Of a DNA stretch of 64,000 nucleotides, positions 1 through 10,010 are shown in pieces. The DNA lies in the NCBI GenBank assembly GCA_024220505.1, contig JAKZZE010000007.1, forward strand, positions 186,001-250,000, written 5' to 3'. Every line of letters begins with the position of its first letter. Position 1 is the stretch's first letter. Position numbers and translations under genes: made by a program. Source of the stretch: Rhizopus arrhizus (taxonomy: Eukaryota > Mucoromycota > Mucoromycetes > Mucorales > Rhizopodaceae). Under the pieces are notes generated by a model. The model was not told the origin of the DNA and did not search any database. It saw nothing but the letters and a program-made list of their open reading frames with translations.

Positions 1-1623
1 TAGGGTGAGATTTGATTCTTTTCCATTTCATCCACTGTCAATATAACAGAATCACGATTATGGCTGGCTACCATAAAAATGATGGGTGAATTATAAACAG
101 AGAGTGGTTCGTTGGTTGTTTCTTGATGCTGGCGTAACTTGTTTAATAAATACTTGACACCTCCGTTATAAGAGGCATGTGTGTCTTCTAATGTGTCATG
201 AATAGGAGAAGCATAGCCCATGTCGAGGGCACGTTTGCGTTCGGACACCATATACGCACCACGTACCAATTTAGCTGCAAATACAAAGTTCTCACGCTTG
301 GATAACTCAACATCTAATTCTAATCTTTCCCGAGCTGATTTGGTATACATTTGATCTATGTTTTTTTTAGTCTATCTGTGTGTATTTGTAAACTGCGATC
401 TTACATGTGTTGTAAATAGTAGGACCCTTTTGTTCATTTTCAGCACGACGGTTATACTTGCGTTTAAGATTTACAGCGACGTGGTCGATAGCATCTTGAA
501 AGTAAGATTGTTCTGCATCTACCATAATACCTACATCCAATTGATGTGCTAATGAGCACGCTTGATTGACACGATCAATCATACGATCATAGGCCCCAAG
601 ATCTTCACTCGTTAACAAGCTTTCTTGGGGATCCACCTGGTCGGTTTCCCACCAAATATGACGGCCAGGACCCTGTAAATTAAATAATTTTCTAAATTCC
701 AGCAAATCCAAAGTTCCCTTCTCACGTTCTAAATGATCAAGGACAGATTGACGTTGGTTTTGCTGCTCTTGATCCTTTGCGGGAGGCAAGACGGTTTGAA
801 TCACTTGGGAGAGACCATGAGCGTTGATGTGACCATCCACTTGATGTTTAAAAAAGGACTGGTCAAGGGTAGCAATAGCCTGGTTTAAACGCAATAATAA
901 TTCGGGTGGAGAAAACGCAGTGACTTTGACGGCCACCATCGCATTCGACTTGCGTCCTCCAGCAGCAGTTTGAATACAAGACTTGATCATTTTCAAAATG
1001 ACGTCTGCTTGCTGTTCATCATGATGGTATTTACCTTGTCCGTCATGAACAGGTTCCTTATCTAAATGAAGGTCAGCTTCAACCGATAAATCCAGAATAC
1101 AATTAATTCCAGACTGAGCCAACTTGTCCATACTCGAGATACACTCCTCGGATGTTTCACCTCCGCAAAAGTGACGGAAAAAAGTTTGCTTGATAAGCCA
1201 GTAGACAGGGTCCTGTAGATGAAGTCTTTCGGCAGCAGAGATAAGATAAGGAGCAGCATCTACTAACCAAGGAAAAGAACAGAGACGATAGATGAATAAT
1301 GCCATGGCTAATTCTTGAGTTGATTTGGCTTGTACAGCAATACGATTGTCTTTATCTTGTAATTCGGATATGGTTACGCTAGGATTTGAACCCTTTACGG
1401 TAGAAGTGAGATCATTGCTCATCGCCTCTGCTTGAGCAATACTTTGAGAATAAATGTAAAATGAAGAGGTCAAGGCAACACTTGCAGAAATGGTCTTGAA
1501 TGGTACACGGAAAGACTTTTGTGCTTGGGTTGAAAATGGTCTACCAACAAAAGATGTAGGTGGTGGTTTAGAGCACAATAGCCGAGAAGTTCTCAAAGCA
1601 CTATGGGTGAGTGTGCGATACAT
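1..1623 (-). CDS. PUT1: Proline dehydrogenase, mitochondrial (3' end cut by window edge)
   Basis: FAD enzyme that oxidises proline to pyrroline-5-carboxylate in the mitochondrion, the first step of proline breakdown. Exons are 405..1623 and 1..355; the 49-nt intron 356..404 has GTAAG/AG ends and splices in phase to give IYNTYQMY, a PRODH family motif. AKLVRGAYM and VASHN near the left edge are further family signatures. I chose the ATG at 1623 because it begins a basic, Ser/Thr-rich leader (RTLTHSALRTSRLL) typical of mitochondrial import; an upstream in-frame extension to 1761 does not look like protein. The middle holds the EF-hand-like insertion common in eukaryotic PRODH (around HQVDGHINAHG). 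The C-terminus lies beyond the window. Confidence 0.95.
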
Positions 1624-2496
1624 TGTATATAGATTGATAGAGAAAAAAAAAGAAAGAGAAAAAAAAAAAAAATAACCAATAGATAAAAAAGAAGGCTTTA
1701 AATAAAAAGATTGGATAAGAGTCAAGATGGACGAAATGGGTAATTCTTGTGCACCCCACATTATACAGGTGGACTATTTTGGTAATTTTCTCACGAAAGA
1801 ACCAATGATGGGCTGTACAACTTTTTGTAGTTACATTGATCAGAGTTTGACAGGGCAATGTAGGGTTCTCTGTTTTTCTATGTGGACTTCTATTTAGCTT
1901 TATCGATTTTTTTTTTTTTATAAAATAGATTTGAGTCACTCATACATGCAAATTACGTACATGTCTTCTTTAGAAAACAAAAGAGTCGGCATAGGTCTAA
2001 ATTTGCCTGTTTTGAAAGTAGGCTTTCTTTCTTCATCACCTATCAATTTTCATTTGCCGAACCTTTTACGTTTTGTTTGTCAAGTATGGGGTGATGACAA
2101 TAAACATGTTGTGTAGCAGTAAAAAAAGTCCGCACACTTTAATTCATGTCTTATTATTGGTCTGAAAGTACATTTCTTTACTACTTTCAATAACTTCACC
2201 ATAGCTAGGACAACACTTTTTTTTCTATATTTTTTTTTTTTTTGCTATATTCAAGTATGTATTAATACACCGCAAAATATATATAAAAAAGGCATTGCTC
2301 CGCTTATAGGAAAAAAAATAAAATAAAGAAGCGTGGCTAAACCAATTTTCTTTTTGTCTAAAAAAGAGACTGAATGTTGGACTTTATACATTTTTTTAGC
2401 TCTTCCCTTTTAGCCTATGTTATATCAACATGAATAAATTTCAAATTCTTCCAAAGTTCATTATGATTTTATACAATGATTTTCAGCCAGCAGAGC
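1624..2496. other. Intergenic, AT-rich, upstream of proline dehydrogenase
   Basis: No supported gene. Contains A/T runs (1641-1672, 1909-1920, 2219-2243). The stretch 1742-1771 (CTTGTGCACCCCACATTATAC) recurs with mismatches at 9022-9051. The part nearest 1623 should hold the proline dehydrogenase promoter. Confidence 0.5.
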
Positions 2497-2908
2497 CTAG
2501 GATATATTTGATGAATCGGAGTCAGGTCTTTATGATCCTGTACAGACAGAAGGATATCCTGACGCTGAAGGTAAAACGAATATGAGGAGAAAGACAACCA
2601 GCCTTTAAGGTAATGACTTTTAGCCAATTCCTGGATTGTCGATGAGCGATTTTTACAAGTAGCCCACCAAGTTCTGACATAGTAATAGACTCATCTCCAA
2701 GGAAAAACCTAAGCCTAAAAAAAAAAAGTAGGCAAATCATGCGACTATAAGAGTCCCATACCTTACGTACACTCCAGCACAAATACAAGAGATGCTAGGT
2801 TACGTCATGTTTCAAGGACTTGCAGTAGCAACAGCAGAAAGATACATTGAAACAGCTCAAAATGGTGTAAAAATACACTATTTCCAGAAATTAAGTCGCA
2901 TTTTGTAA
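2497..2908 (+). pseudogene. Possible Tc1-like transposase N-terminal remnant
   Basis: In pieces, the plus strand reads SGLYDPVQTEGYPDAEGKT and, further on, RVPYLTYTPAQIQEMLGYV followed by FQGLAVATAERYIETAQNG, interrupted by stops. The second part looks like the helix-turn-helix start of Tc1-like transposases I associate with Mucorales genomes. It is on the same strand as the clear Tc1 C-terminal fragment at 5318, 2.4 kb away, so both could be ends of one old copy split by later insertions. Assignment is from memory of the family and is weak. Confidence 0.35.
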
Positions 2909-3127
2909 AGTTTTATAACACAATTTATATGTAATTGCGACAAGTCACGGCAACTTTAATTTCATTTCCTATATTAAGGCGTAATTTGATTACAGTTTTT
3001 TTTTTTTTTTTTTTTATGGAAGAAACTTTTAATATTTATTAAAACTCATCAAAGAGTAGAAAGGTTAAGAGCAATACAAATGTATGAAACAGTGACATAT
3101 AAAAATACAAAAGGTATCAAAATAAAG

Positions 3128-3398
3128 AATTGTAAGCGGATAGTTTCAATAGTTCCTTCTGGATTTGATTGAGGACAATCTCATCCAAGACAGGAGTCTG
3201 TTCAAAGAATTGTTGCCAGTGGGCTTTCCAAATGAATCGAATGATTGTAGCAAAAAAATCATAGATTGTAAACTTGCCATGGTAGTGTAAGATGTAATAC
3301 TTGGAAAATCTAAGTGTAGATAGGTCCTCGAATATTGAGCTGCAGTTGGGTAGTTTGATTAGGACTACAAAAAAAAAAAAACAAATAAATACAAGCAA
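3128..3398 (-). pseudogene. LINE retrotransposon C-terminal fragment
   Basis: An open stretch reads FATIIRFIWKAHWQQFFEQ followed by TPVLDEIVLNQIQKEL and ends in a stop. The IIRxIWKAHW..xF..TP pattern resembles the extreme C-terminus of LINE polyproteins in Mucorales, and the decayed LINE at 61.2-63.0 kb carries the comparable KAQW.YIFNKP. Only the last 80-90 residues are present and no reverse transcriptase is next to it, so this is a 5'-truncated remnant. Confidence 0.45.
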
Positions 3399-3442
3399 TT
3401 TTTTGTTTATTCATAGATACAATTCCATAATTATTACAATCC

Positions 3443-4426
3443 TTGAATGCGGTGTATCTTGTTGAAAGCCCTCACTCAAGCATATATGAATTGGAATTAG
3501 TATCAATGAATAACATCCTTGCCAAAATTTGGGATGAATCTGTTTTATTCATGGATAAAAGCGTCAAGTGGTTCACTAATTGGTGTGGAGGAAGAGACTT
3601 GACGTTTTTTTCAGTACCTAGCAAAAGACTAAAGAATCAATATGATGACAGAATCTCAATGAGATCTCTTTATGTACTTAAAGATAAATATATCGGTAAG
3701 CTGTATTTGTTATGTTTCCATAAATCTGCATTTACTAATTTAATAACATAGATTCAATCAAGAAAGACATTGTACATGCATCCACCGAATACCAAAGCTA
3801 TATCAAAAAGCTAAAAGACGAAGGATACATCATGATTGGGTACTGTAGGAAGACTAAATCCACCAATGAATATATTAACAAGAGAATGCATTCATTGTAA
3901 GAGCAAATTGGAAGATTGAAAATCAGATCATTAGTGGATAAGGTTTATGTCTCAGTAAACTGCGATTCAAAGGAAAGCATTATGACTAGAGATTTAAAGA
4001 AGAATCCTTTGGCACTTGAACTTAATGGTATGGATGGGAACATGCAGGGTAATTATATAATTATGGATGTTTACTTAATGAATATTAAGCTTTTTTTCTA
4101 GATTTAATAGAGTATCTCTTGACAGGCACAAAGGCTTGTTTAGTTACAATTGATTCGGCTGGGCTGCCAAGTGATTTAGGTGATTTGGTATCTTTTTTAA
4201 GGTATGGTACAAACAGAAAAAAAAAAAAAATATTAATTGTATTATATCCAATAGGGAATTTCCTAATATTGAAAAAATTCTTATTGACACCTTCCTCACA
4301 CAAATCATACAAAAAGCATTAATTGTGCTGAGACAATTGAAAGCTCTGAAAAGTTTCTTTCAACATTTAATGGAAGAAGTAATCTTTACCATAGAACTAA
4401 ATAAAGATTACTTGAATATTGTTTAA
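3443..4426 (+). pseudogene. Serine-recombinase-like gene with one nonsense codon
   Basis: Four exons join in phase: 3443..3695, 3752..4048, 4102..4201 and 4255..4426, all with GT-AG introns of 53-56 nt. The product reads GYIMIGYCRKTKST, then VDKVYVSVNCDS, then CLVTIDSAGLPSDLGDLVSF. This order resembles the serine-resolvase core (GYxRxS ... Q ... vyvD..S ... vv..ldRl.R...dl..l). A TAA at 3898-3900 interrupts the frame where a residue such as Gln would be expected (HSL*EQIGRL); everything after it stays open to 4426. No ATG is seen at the 5' end, so an upstream exon is missing or lost. Fold assignment is inference; the nonsense codon is seen directly. Confidence 0.45.
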
Positions 4427-5137
4427 TTTATATCATTTGTTTGTTATTTGTTTGATCTTTTATTCAAAACTATGTATGCCAAATGTATATTTCAATATGT
4501 TATTTCAAAACTAAATAAATACTATTTATATTTTGAAGTGATTCCTTGACCATATTCATCCTCTTTTTACTCTAAAATAGTTGGATATTGCTTATATTCA
4601 GAGGGTTTAAGTTGCATTGACTTTTTTGAGCAGAGAAATGATCTTTTTAGATTTTCGCCGTAACAAATTTCAACATTTTTCAAATCATCGATAATTTTAG
4701 AAAATTTAATAATATTTTTTTCATTATAAGGTTTAGAGTAAAATATACAATTGTTTGATCTCTGGATACAATAACCATTTAAATTGATAAAAGCAAATGA
4801 AAAAATAATCAACAGGTAGAGTAAACAATACACACAAAAAAGGAAGATACAAAAAATTATGGATTTATAAATTTACTCGACAAATATGGAAGGTATATAA
4901 TGTATATATGTGTTGAGTAAATCATTAGTGGAACGAAAAGTCTATAAAACGCGATTTTTTAAGCAGGGAGTTGAGGAATAATTTACAAAGTGTTTAAAAG
5001 AAGAAACAATAGAATAGATGTGTCTTTACTCTTATAATAGCTTCATATATTTATATTCCACAAGTACTATGTCCTTTCATGGTAGCTTGTCATTCTTTAT
5101 ATCTCACTTTAACTCTTTCTCTTTTATTTTTATATAA
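4427..5137. other. Intergenic, very AT-rich
   Basis: No coding pattern, RNA gene or repeat recognised; short ORFs here have the low-complexity composition of AT-rich noncoding DNA. Confidence 0.5.
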
Positions 5138-5310
5138 AAACAAACCTTAACGAGACTGTCTTTAAGGGAAAAAAAAAATAGATAAACAATAAACAATAAG
5201 AACGGATGAAAGCAATCCAACACATGTGCGTGGGACAAGAGATCTAATTGTTTGAGAATAGCCTTTGCTAGCTTGGCTGGGGTGCTTCCTTTTAAAAAAA
5301 AGTAAACAAA
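5138..5310. repeat. Direct repeat R, left copy
   Basis: About 170 bp, from AAACAAACCTTAACGAGACT to the A-run and GTAAACAAA, repeated in the same orientation at 8187-8385 with a handful of substitutions and a longer A-run. The two copies lie outside the terminal inverted repeats of the element at 5652-8116. On the minus strand both copies keep the same open frame (STPAKLAKAILKQLDLLSHA in this one), of unknown meaning. Confidence 0.7.
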
Positions 5311-5317
5311 CATTTAC

Positions 5318-5511
5318 CACTGTATTCTCCTTTCTTGAATCCAATTGAGGAATTTTGGTCAAAAGTAAAAGCTGGTGTTAGAAGAACACCATTGACGGCA
5401 GATGATCGTCTTATAGACCGTATTTGCGAATCGGCTGGAAAAGTAGCAATAAAAGATTGTGAAGGATGGATTAAGCATTCAATGTCTTTTTTTCCAGAAG
5501 TGTTTGAATGA
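5318..5511 (+). pseudogene. Tc1/mariner-type transposase C-terminal fragment
   Basis: Translates to LYSPFLNPIEEFWSKVKAGV, then RRTPLTADDRLIDRICESAG, ending WIKHSMSFFPEVFE and a stop. YSPFLNPIEEFW is the Tc1/IS630 signature around the last catalytic acidic residue. Only the final 65 residues remain, so the copy is dead. It lies between repeat R and the left inverted repeat of the next element. Confidence 0.85.
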
Positions 5512-5651
5512 GGAAAGAAATCTTTAAAATAGTAAGTTACTAATCATTAGGAGTTCAGCTTTCAATAGACGTACTTTGAATCCTCAATGAGATTTGAATA
5601 TCATCAAACATAAATTTTTAACAAAAAAAAAAAAAGAAAAATGAAAAAAGA

Positions 5652-5790
5652 AAAAACAATCAAAGCAATAAAAAAAGTTTATACTGAAGTTATAGGATAA
5701 AAGAAATCTTTCAATGACATAAATACTACCCATAGTAAACGCATTGAATATTTAAATAATAATTTACAACTGAAATGACTTTTTCTAAGC
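5652..5790 (+). repeat. Left terminal inverted repeat of the 5.65-8.12 kb element
   Basis: Pairs with 7970-8116. Shared blocks include AAGTTATAGGATAAAAGAAA, TCTTTCAATGACATAAATAC and TACCCATAGTAAACGCATTG. Differences are single bases (ATACTGAAG versus ATATTGAAG) and a 2-3 nt indel near TATTTAAATAATAATT. Confidence 0.85.
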
Positions 5791-5791
5791 T

Positions 5792-6055
5792 GGTGTACTT
5801 TTGGTGTACTTTTTTATGCTGGTGTACTTTTGGTGTACTTTTTCTAAGCTGGTGTACTTTTGGTGTACTTTTTCTATACTGGTGTACTTTTGGTGTACTT
5901 TTTCTATACTGGTGTACTTTTGGTGTACTTTTTCTATACTGGTGTACTTTTGGTGTACTTTTTCTATACTGGTGTACTTTTGGTGTACTTTTTCTAAGCT
6001 GGTGTACTTTTGGTGTACTTTTTTATGCTGGTGTACTTTTGGTGTACTTTTTTGG
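5792..6055 (+). repeat. 30-bp tandem array (nine units)
   Basis: Unit is GGTGTACTTTTGGTGTACTTT followed by TTCTATACT, TTCTAAGCT or TTTATGCT (29-30 bp), itself made of two GGTGTACTTTT half-units. Nine copies start at 5792, 5821, 5851, 5881, 5911, 5941, 5971, 6001 and 6030. The open frames across it simply read the repeat and are not taken as genes. Arrays beside a terminal inverted repeat are often protein-binding sites in DNA transposons; here that is inference. Confidence 0.9.
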
Positions 6056-6151
6056 TAATTAACTTAATGCTGAACAGAAAATTAATTTATTTAAACCGAC
6101 AATAATTTTTATTAACAACGGAAAAACGATACAATGATAGTTTAAAAGTAG

Positions 6152-7738
6152 CTAAAAAAAGGATAATAATTTAAAAAGGCTGTATCTACTGATACAAACT
6201 AATGAACTTCTTTTTGATATTTTTTTAATGAAGGTGTTTGCTGTGGAAACGGAACTACTTAACCCTTTGGCTACTGCTGCCACATTGTGATCCAAAGAAA
6301 ATTCAATAACGTCCAACTGTCCCTTCTTCTCTAAACTTTCTTCAAGCTCTTGCATCAAACATTTTAACGGCAGCCATTCCTTTACATTTTTCTTTTTGGC
6401 TATCACAGGTGAAAATTCCTTCAATAATCGTCTAAGCTCTTCTTTCTTTAAAACACCTTCATTTATTATTACTGCAACAGCGAATACTTGAAGCACTTGA
6501 GATGATATTGCTGCTAAAGATGAAGACCCAAAACCAAATCCTTTATCATTTGGTAAGCTGCAGAGTGTAAATACAGTTGCTGGAATATATAAAGGAGTAT
6601 CAAATTCATTCAAGCTTCTTCTCCAAGGTTTATAGGTTGACAATTTGTTGAATCCTGTTGTTAACTGTCTAAGGTGAGACAAGTTCAACATCATTGGGTT
6701 TGAGAGGAAATCATCACTGGAAAAATCCTTAATTAAGCGATCTTGTTCTTTAGTTCTGACGAAAATTTTGAAGGAATCCAATGAGATACGATCACTACTA
6801 AATTCAACTCCAGGTCCGACATGAACGACTGGATCTTTCGATATTTCCACTGAAACTGTAACTAATAAATTGATGGTTTTTGTACCTATTATGAGCTTTG
6901 CTTTCTCGACACCCCCGTCAGATTTATTATATATGCCACAACTGATATCAAGGTTGCTGGGTGGAACTGAGAACTCCGTTGCTTCACAGTGAGAGTCGAC
7001 ACTGGCTGACCTGCTATAGACCTCCGTTGTCAAAATTATGAGGTTCATATTATTATCAGAGATAATAGCGCCTCGAAAAAAATCTGGAATTAAATCTAGC
7101 AAATGAGGTTTCAAGCGATAATCAAAGTTCAGTATTTGTGCTGCGTTGCTACTAATAACAGTATATGGGCCAAGTTTGTTAATGAGGTTTGGCGTTGCCG
7201 AAGCTATAACACTCATTTGAAGGGCAGTGTCACTGTTGATTTTGTTGCTTGTGAAATTTTCATCTGCCATTTGTTGACCATTGTAAATCTTGCCGTTCTG
7301 ATTGCTGCTAAAAGAAATTCGACCAGAAAACACGTCAGACACAGTGTCATCTAGAAATTTTATATCTTTAGACAAGGTTAAGGCCTCTTCATTTGAAATT
7401 AGACAATACGACGAGACACTGCTAATTGTGTTTGGTGTAAATATGTCAAGTCTCATTGGTTGACAGCCAGCAAGTTCAGCATACTTCATTGATTGACGTT
7501 GATCAAAGTTTGAGTTGGTCAGGGTACGTTTTGATCCCTCTTCGAATGAAAAGGCCGCACAATCTTCAAACTTTCTCTTCTTGCAGAACGAGCATACGCC
7601 TGAAATGTTTCTTGACGCGTGTATTTTTTTATTGCAGTATTTACAATATGATCTGTTTGATTGATTTGTCTGTGTTCTTTTTGTGAATTCACTGCCTTCT
7701 ATTTCATTGTTGCTATCATTATCACTATTTTGGCTCAT
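6152..7738 (-). CDS. Unknown 528-aa protein with N-terminal zinc motif, cargo of the TIR element
   Basis: Intronless, opening at ATG 7738 (MSQNSDNDSNNEIEGSE) and ending at 6152. Cys32, Cys35, Cys49 and Cys52 form CX2C-X13-CX2C (YCKYCNKK ... CSFCKKRK), a likely zinc-binding or DNA-binding module, followed by a basic patch. The remaining 470 residues show no DDE, HUH, RNase H, tyrosine or serine recombinase motif that I recognise. The C-terminal third is helical and charged (KKEELRRLLKEF, LMQELEESLEKKGQ). It is the only long ORF between the inverted repeats and is undamaged, which fits a recently active element. It could be a transposase of unknown class or a passenger; I assign no function. 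Confidence 0.75.
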   Translation of the reverse strand: MSQNSDNDSNNEIEGSEFTKRTQTNQSNRSYCKYCNKKIHASRNISGVCSFCKKRKFEDCAAFSFEEGSKRTLTNSNFDQRQSMKYAELAGCQPMRLDIFTPNTISSVSSYCLISNEEALTLSKDIKFLDDTVSDVFSGRISFSSNQNGKIYNGQQMADENFTSNKINSDTALQMSVIASATPNLINKLGPYTVISSNAAQILNFDYRLKPHLLDLIPDFFRGAIISDNNMNLIILTTEVYSRSASVDSHCEATEFSVPPSNLDISCGIYNKSDGGVEKAKLIIGTKTINLLVTVSVEISKDPVVHVGPGVEFSSDRISLDSFKIFVRTKEQDRLIKDFSSDDFLSNPMMLNLSHLRQLTTGFNKLSTYKPWRRSLNEFDTPLYIPATVFTLCSLPNDKGFGFGSSSLAAISSQVLQVFAVAVIINEGVLKKEELRRLLKEFSPVIAKKKNVKEWLPLKCLMQELEESLEKKGQLDVIEFSLDHNVAAVAKGLSSSVSTANTFIKKISKRSSLVCISRYSLFKLLSFF

Positions 7739-7935
7739 AATGATTCACTGAGTTATTTTTCTTATAATAATAGTTGAGGTAGTTTTAAATATGAAATCAG
7801 AAAGAAATAAAATAAAAAATAAAGTTCTTAGTACTACTTTTTCTAACAAGGTTCATTGCTGTATTACCAAACAGTAAATTTGGTCTTAGGTATCAATTAA
7901 ATTTTTTATGCGAAACTTATTGTTTGTAACACTAA

Positions 7936-8116
7936 AGGTACACCAGCATAAAAAAGTACACCAAAGGTACAGCAGCATAAAAAAGTCATTTAAGTTGTAA
8001 ATTATTTAAAATATTCAATGCGTTTACTATGGGTAGTATTTATGTCATTGAAAGATTTCTTTTATCCTATAACTTCAATATAAACTTTTTTTATTGCTTT
8101 GATTGTTTTTATATAT
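7936..8116 (-). repeat. Right terminal inverted repeat with two subterminal units
   Basis: Reverse complement of the left end. Positions 7936-7985 hold two diverged GGTGTAC-type units against nine on the left. The outer 130 bp match 5652-5790. Confidence 0.85.
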
Positions 8117-8186
8117 TTTTTTCTAATCTATTTTGGCGCAGAATTATTCTTAACTTGACGCAAATTCATATTCAAAAAACAGTAAA

Positions 8187-8221
8187 AACAAACCTTAACG
8201 AGGCTGTCTTTTTCTTTAAGG

Positions 8222-8255
<34 letters not shown>

Positions 8256-8385
8256 GATAAACAATAAACAATAAGAACAAATGAAAGCAATCCAACACAT
8301 GTGTGTGGGACAAGAGATCTAATTGTTTGAGAATAACCTTTGCTATCTTGGCTGGGGTGCTTCCTTTATAAAAAAAAAAGTAAAC
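8187..8385. repeat. Direct repeat R, right copy
   Basis: Same orientation as 5138-5310. Carries a 32-nt A-run at 8222-8253 where the left copy has about 10 A. Shared core from TAGATAAACAATAAACAATA to CTTGGCTGGGGTGCTTCC. Confidence 0.7.
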
Positions 8386-8812
8386 AAAGCAGAATCAACA
8401 ACCATCGATTGGGTTTGATTGGTTCAAGCTCTGTTGTTTTAACTCATTAACAATTCCAAATCCCGTTTACCCATAAAAGGAACAGTCATTGAGGAATGAC
8501 ATCCCACCATTTTATTTGCTCATCTCTTTCACATGAAGTTGTCATAATTTCAAACACCTACAGCCAGTTAATTAAACAGGCTGTGTTCCTTGCTATTAAT
8601 CTCTTTTGCAATTCAAAACCATTTCTTATTTTATATAAGCATTTTCATGATTCTTTTGCGTCGCTTACTTTTATAAAAGATAGTAAAAGTAAAAAAGAGA
8701 GAGAGAAAATATAAAGGATCGACCTCTGGTGTAACTTGCTATGTGAAAAAAAAAGGTTATTTTTAGAGAAAATAAACAAAGCAATCGGTTAATATAGTCC
8801 TGAAGGCTATTT

Positions 8813-8975
8813 GATTAGTATTGACAATCATTCTGTTGATATTGACTTTAACGAGGTGCAGAAATAGGTTTTATATTAAAAAAAAGTAAACTTTGTATAG
8901 TTTATTGTCTAGCACGCTTTACACAAAAATGGGATTTCTTGTATCACCCTTTGAGACTAAATGGGAAGGAAAAAG
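8813..8975. repeat. Diverged dispersed repeat, copy 1
   Basis: Shares ATTAGTATTGAC, a TTTACRCAAAAATGGGATTT block and TGTATCAC..GAG..AATG..AAGGA with 17812-17960. Noncoding in all frames; probably an old nonautonomous repeat. The rest of 8386-9140 shows nothing supported. Confidence 0.45.
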
Positions 8976-9139
8976 AAAATGAAAAAAAAAAAATCGAGCC
9001 TGAGTTAAGATTGACAAAATATGTTACTCTTGTGCACCCCATGTTATACATTTAAACATTTTATATGGAGTGAAAGCTCAAGTTTATTTGTGTGACATAC
9101 CGTATTGTGTTCTAGTAACTTCATTATACTTTAAATCAT

Positions 9140-10010
9140 CTTTTCTTCGTCTCCTTCTTCTTTAGCTGTTGTTCTATTGAATTTTGCGCTCTCAGAAAAT
9201 TCAATGATGACAGGCGTCAGGCGTCTATGTTTAATTGGGAAGCAGATACCATTCCATTTGACAGCACCTGTAATTTCTACTATTAGAAATAATAACGGGA
9301 TTATTCATTTAATTTTATTTACCAGTTGAACTAAAGAATGTCGTTACAACTAAGGAAAAGAGTGTGCAGGAGGAATATGGCGACTGTTCTTTCTTTCATA
9401 ATGAACATCAAATGATTTCTTAGGGACACCATTATGTTTAAGCTATTTATATAGGAAGATAACATTAATGAGAAAACACAAACTATTTAATTCATACAAG
9501 CGTAAAAATATTGACTCTGAAAAATAATAATCAGTATATTCTATTAAATCAACATCTGTATGTGTTCCAATAAAGCTCCTAGTCTGTGTAATGATATTCG
9601 TAAGAGTATCTGTGGAATTATCAATTAAAGCCAACAGATCCTTACATAGTTCACTGATCTCAATTTCCGGCTGATCGGCCAAAAGTTTGATTCGATTGAC
9701 ATGTTCCTTTGACATACTTTCGGAAATGATTCCCATTACGTCAGGATCGTCAAAATTCAAGACATTGATATCACCAAACCTTTAATATGTTGCAGTTTAA
9801 AACAAATGAGCTTGTAAAAGTGTGTCCTTCTTTAAATCTTATCGTGTACCAACATATTTTATAATACTTAGAATATCAAGTGTATTTTCTTCACTGCTAT
9901 CACGCGTGTTTGTTATTTCTTTTTCAACTGTATTAGTAGTTACTACAAGGTTTGGTCTGAGGCTTTGCAATTATAACAAGTAGTTTAACAAAAGACCAAA
10001 AATGATTTTG
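9140..10010 (-). pseudogene. Broken gene of a repeat-associated family, function unknown
   Basis: Coding-like blocks on the minus strand in order: NLVVTTNTVEKEITNTRDSS (about 9890-9965), an exon from 9760 containing GDINVLNFDDPDVMGIISES and IGTHTDVDLIEYTDYYFSE, a block KERTVAIFLLHTLFL ending in TAG in frame, then, across a 44-nt GT-AG intron, EITGAVKWNGICFPIKHRRL and TPVIIEFSESAKFN to a stop near 9140. The ERT...F, W.G and VIIEFS elements recall an expanded Mucorales gene family and, more loosely, the nuclease-like gene at 41.6-45.6 kb. The nonsense codon and lack of a clean splice path argue that it is dead. Family placement is from memory. Confidence 0.4.

Larger units (their letters stand above)
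5652..8116. mobile_element. Unclassified DNA element with terminal inverted repeats and one ORF
   Basis: About 2.46 kb bounded by inverted repeats. The left end, running inward from AACAATCAAAGCAATAAAAA, matches the reverse complement of the right end ending near 8116, over roughly 135 bp with few mismatches. Inward of each repeat lie copies of a GGTGTACTTTTGGTGTACTTT unit: nine at the left, about two at the right. The only gene inside is the 528-aa ORF on the minus strand. I see no clear target-site duplication because both flanks are A/T runs. The gene matches no transposase I know, so the class is open. Confidence 0.7.

Noticed and set aside
1378..1395. GGATTTGAACC, resembling an inverted tRNA B box
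   Set aside because: Lies inside the proline dehydrogenase coding frame and has no tRNA fold around it.
5775..6062. 95- and 85-codon open frames across the GGTGTACTTTT array
   Set aside because: They only read the 30-bp tandem repeat in frame; codon content is dictated by the repeat.
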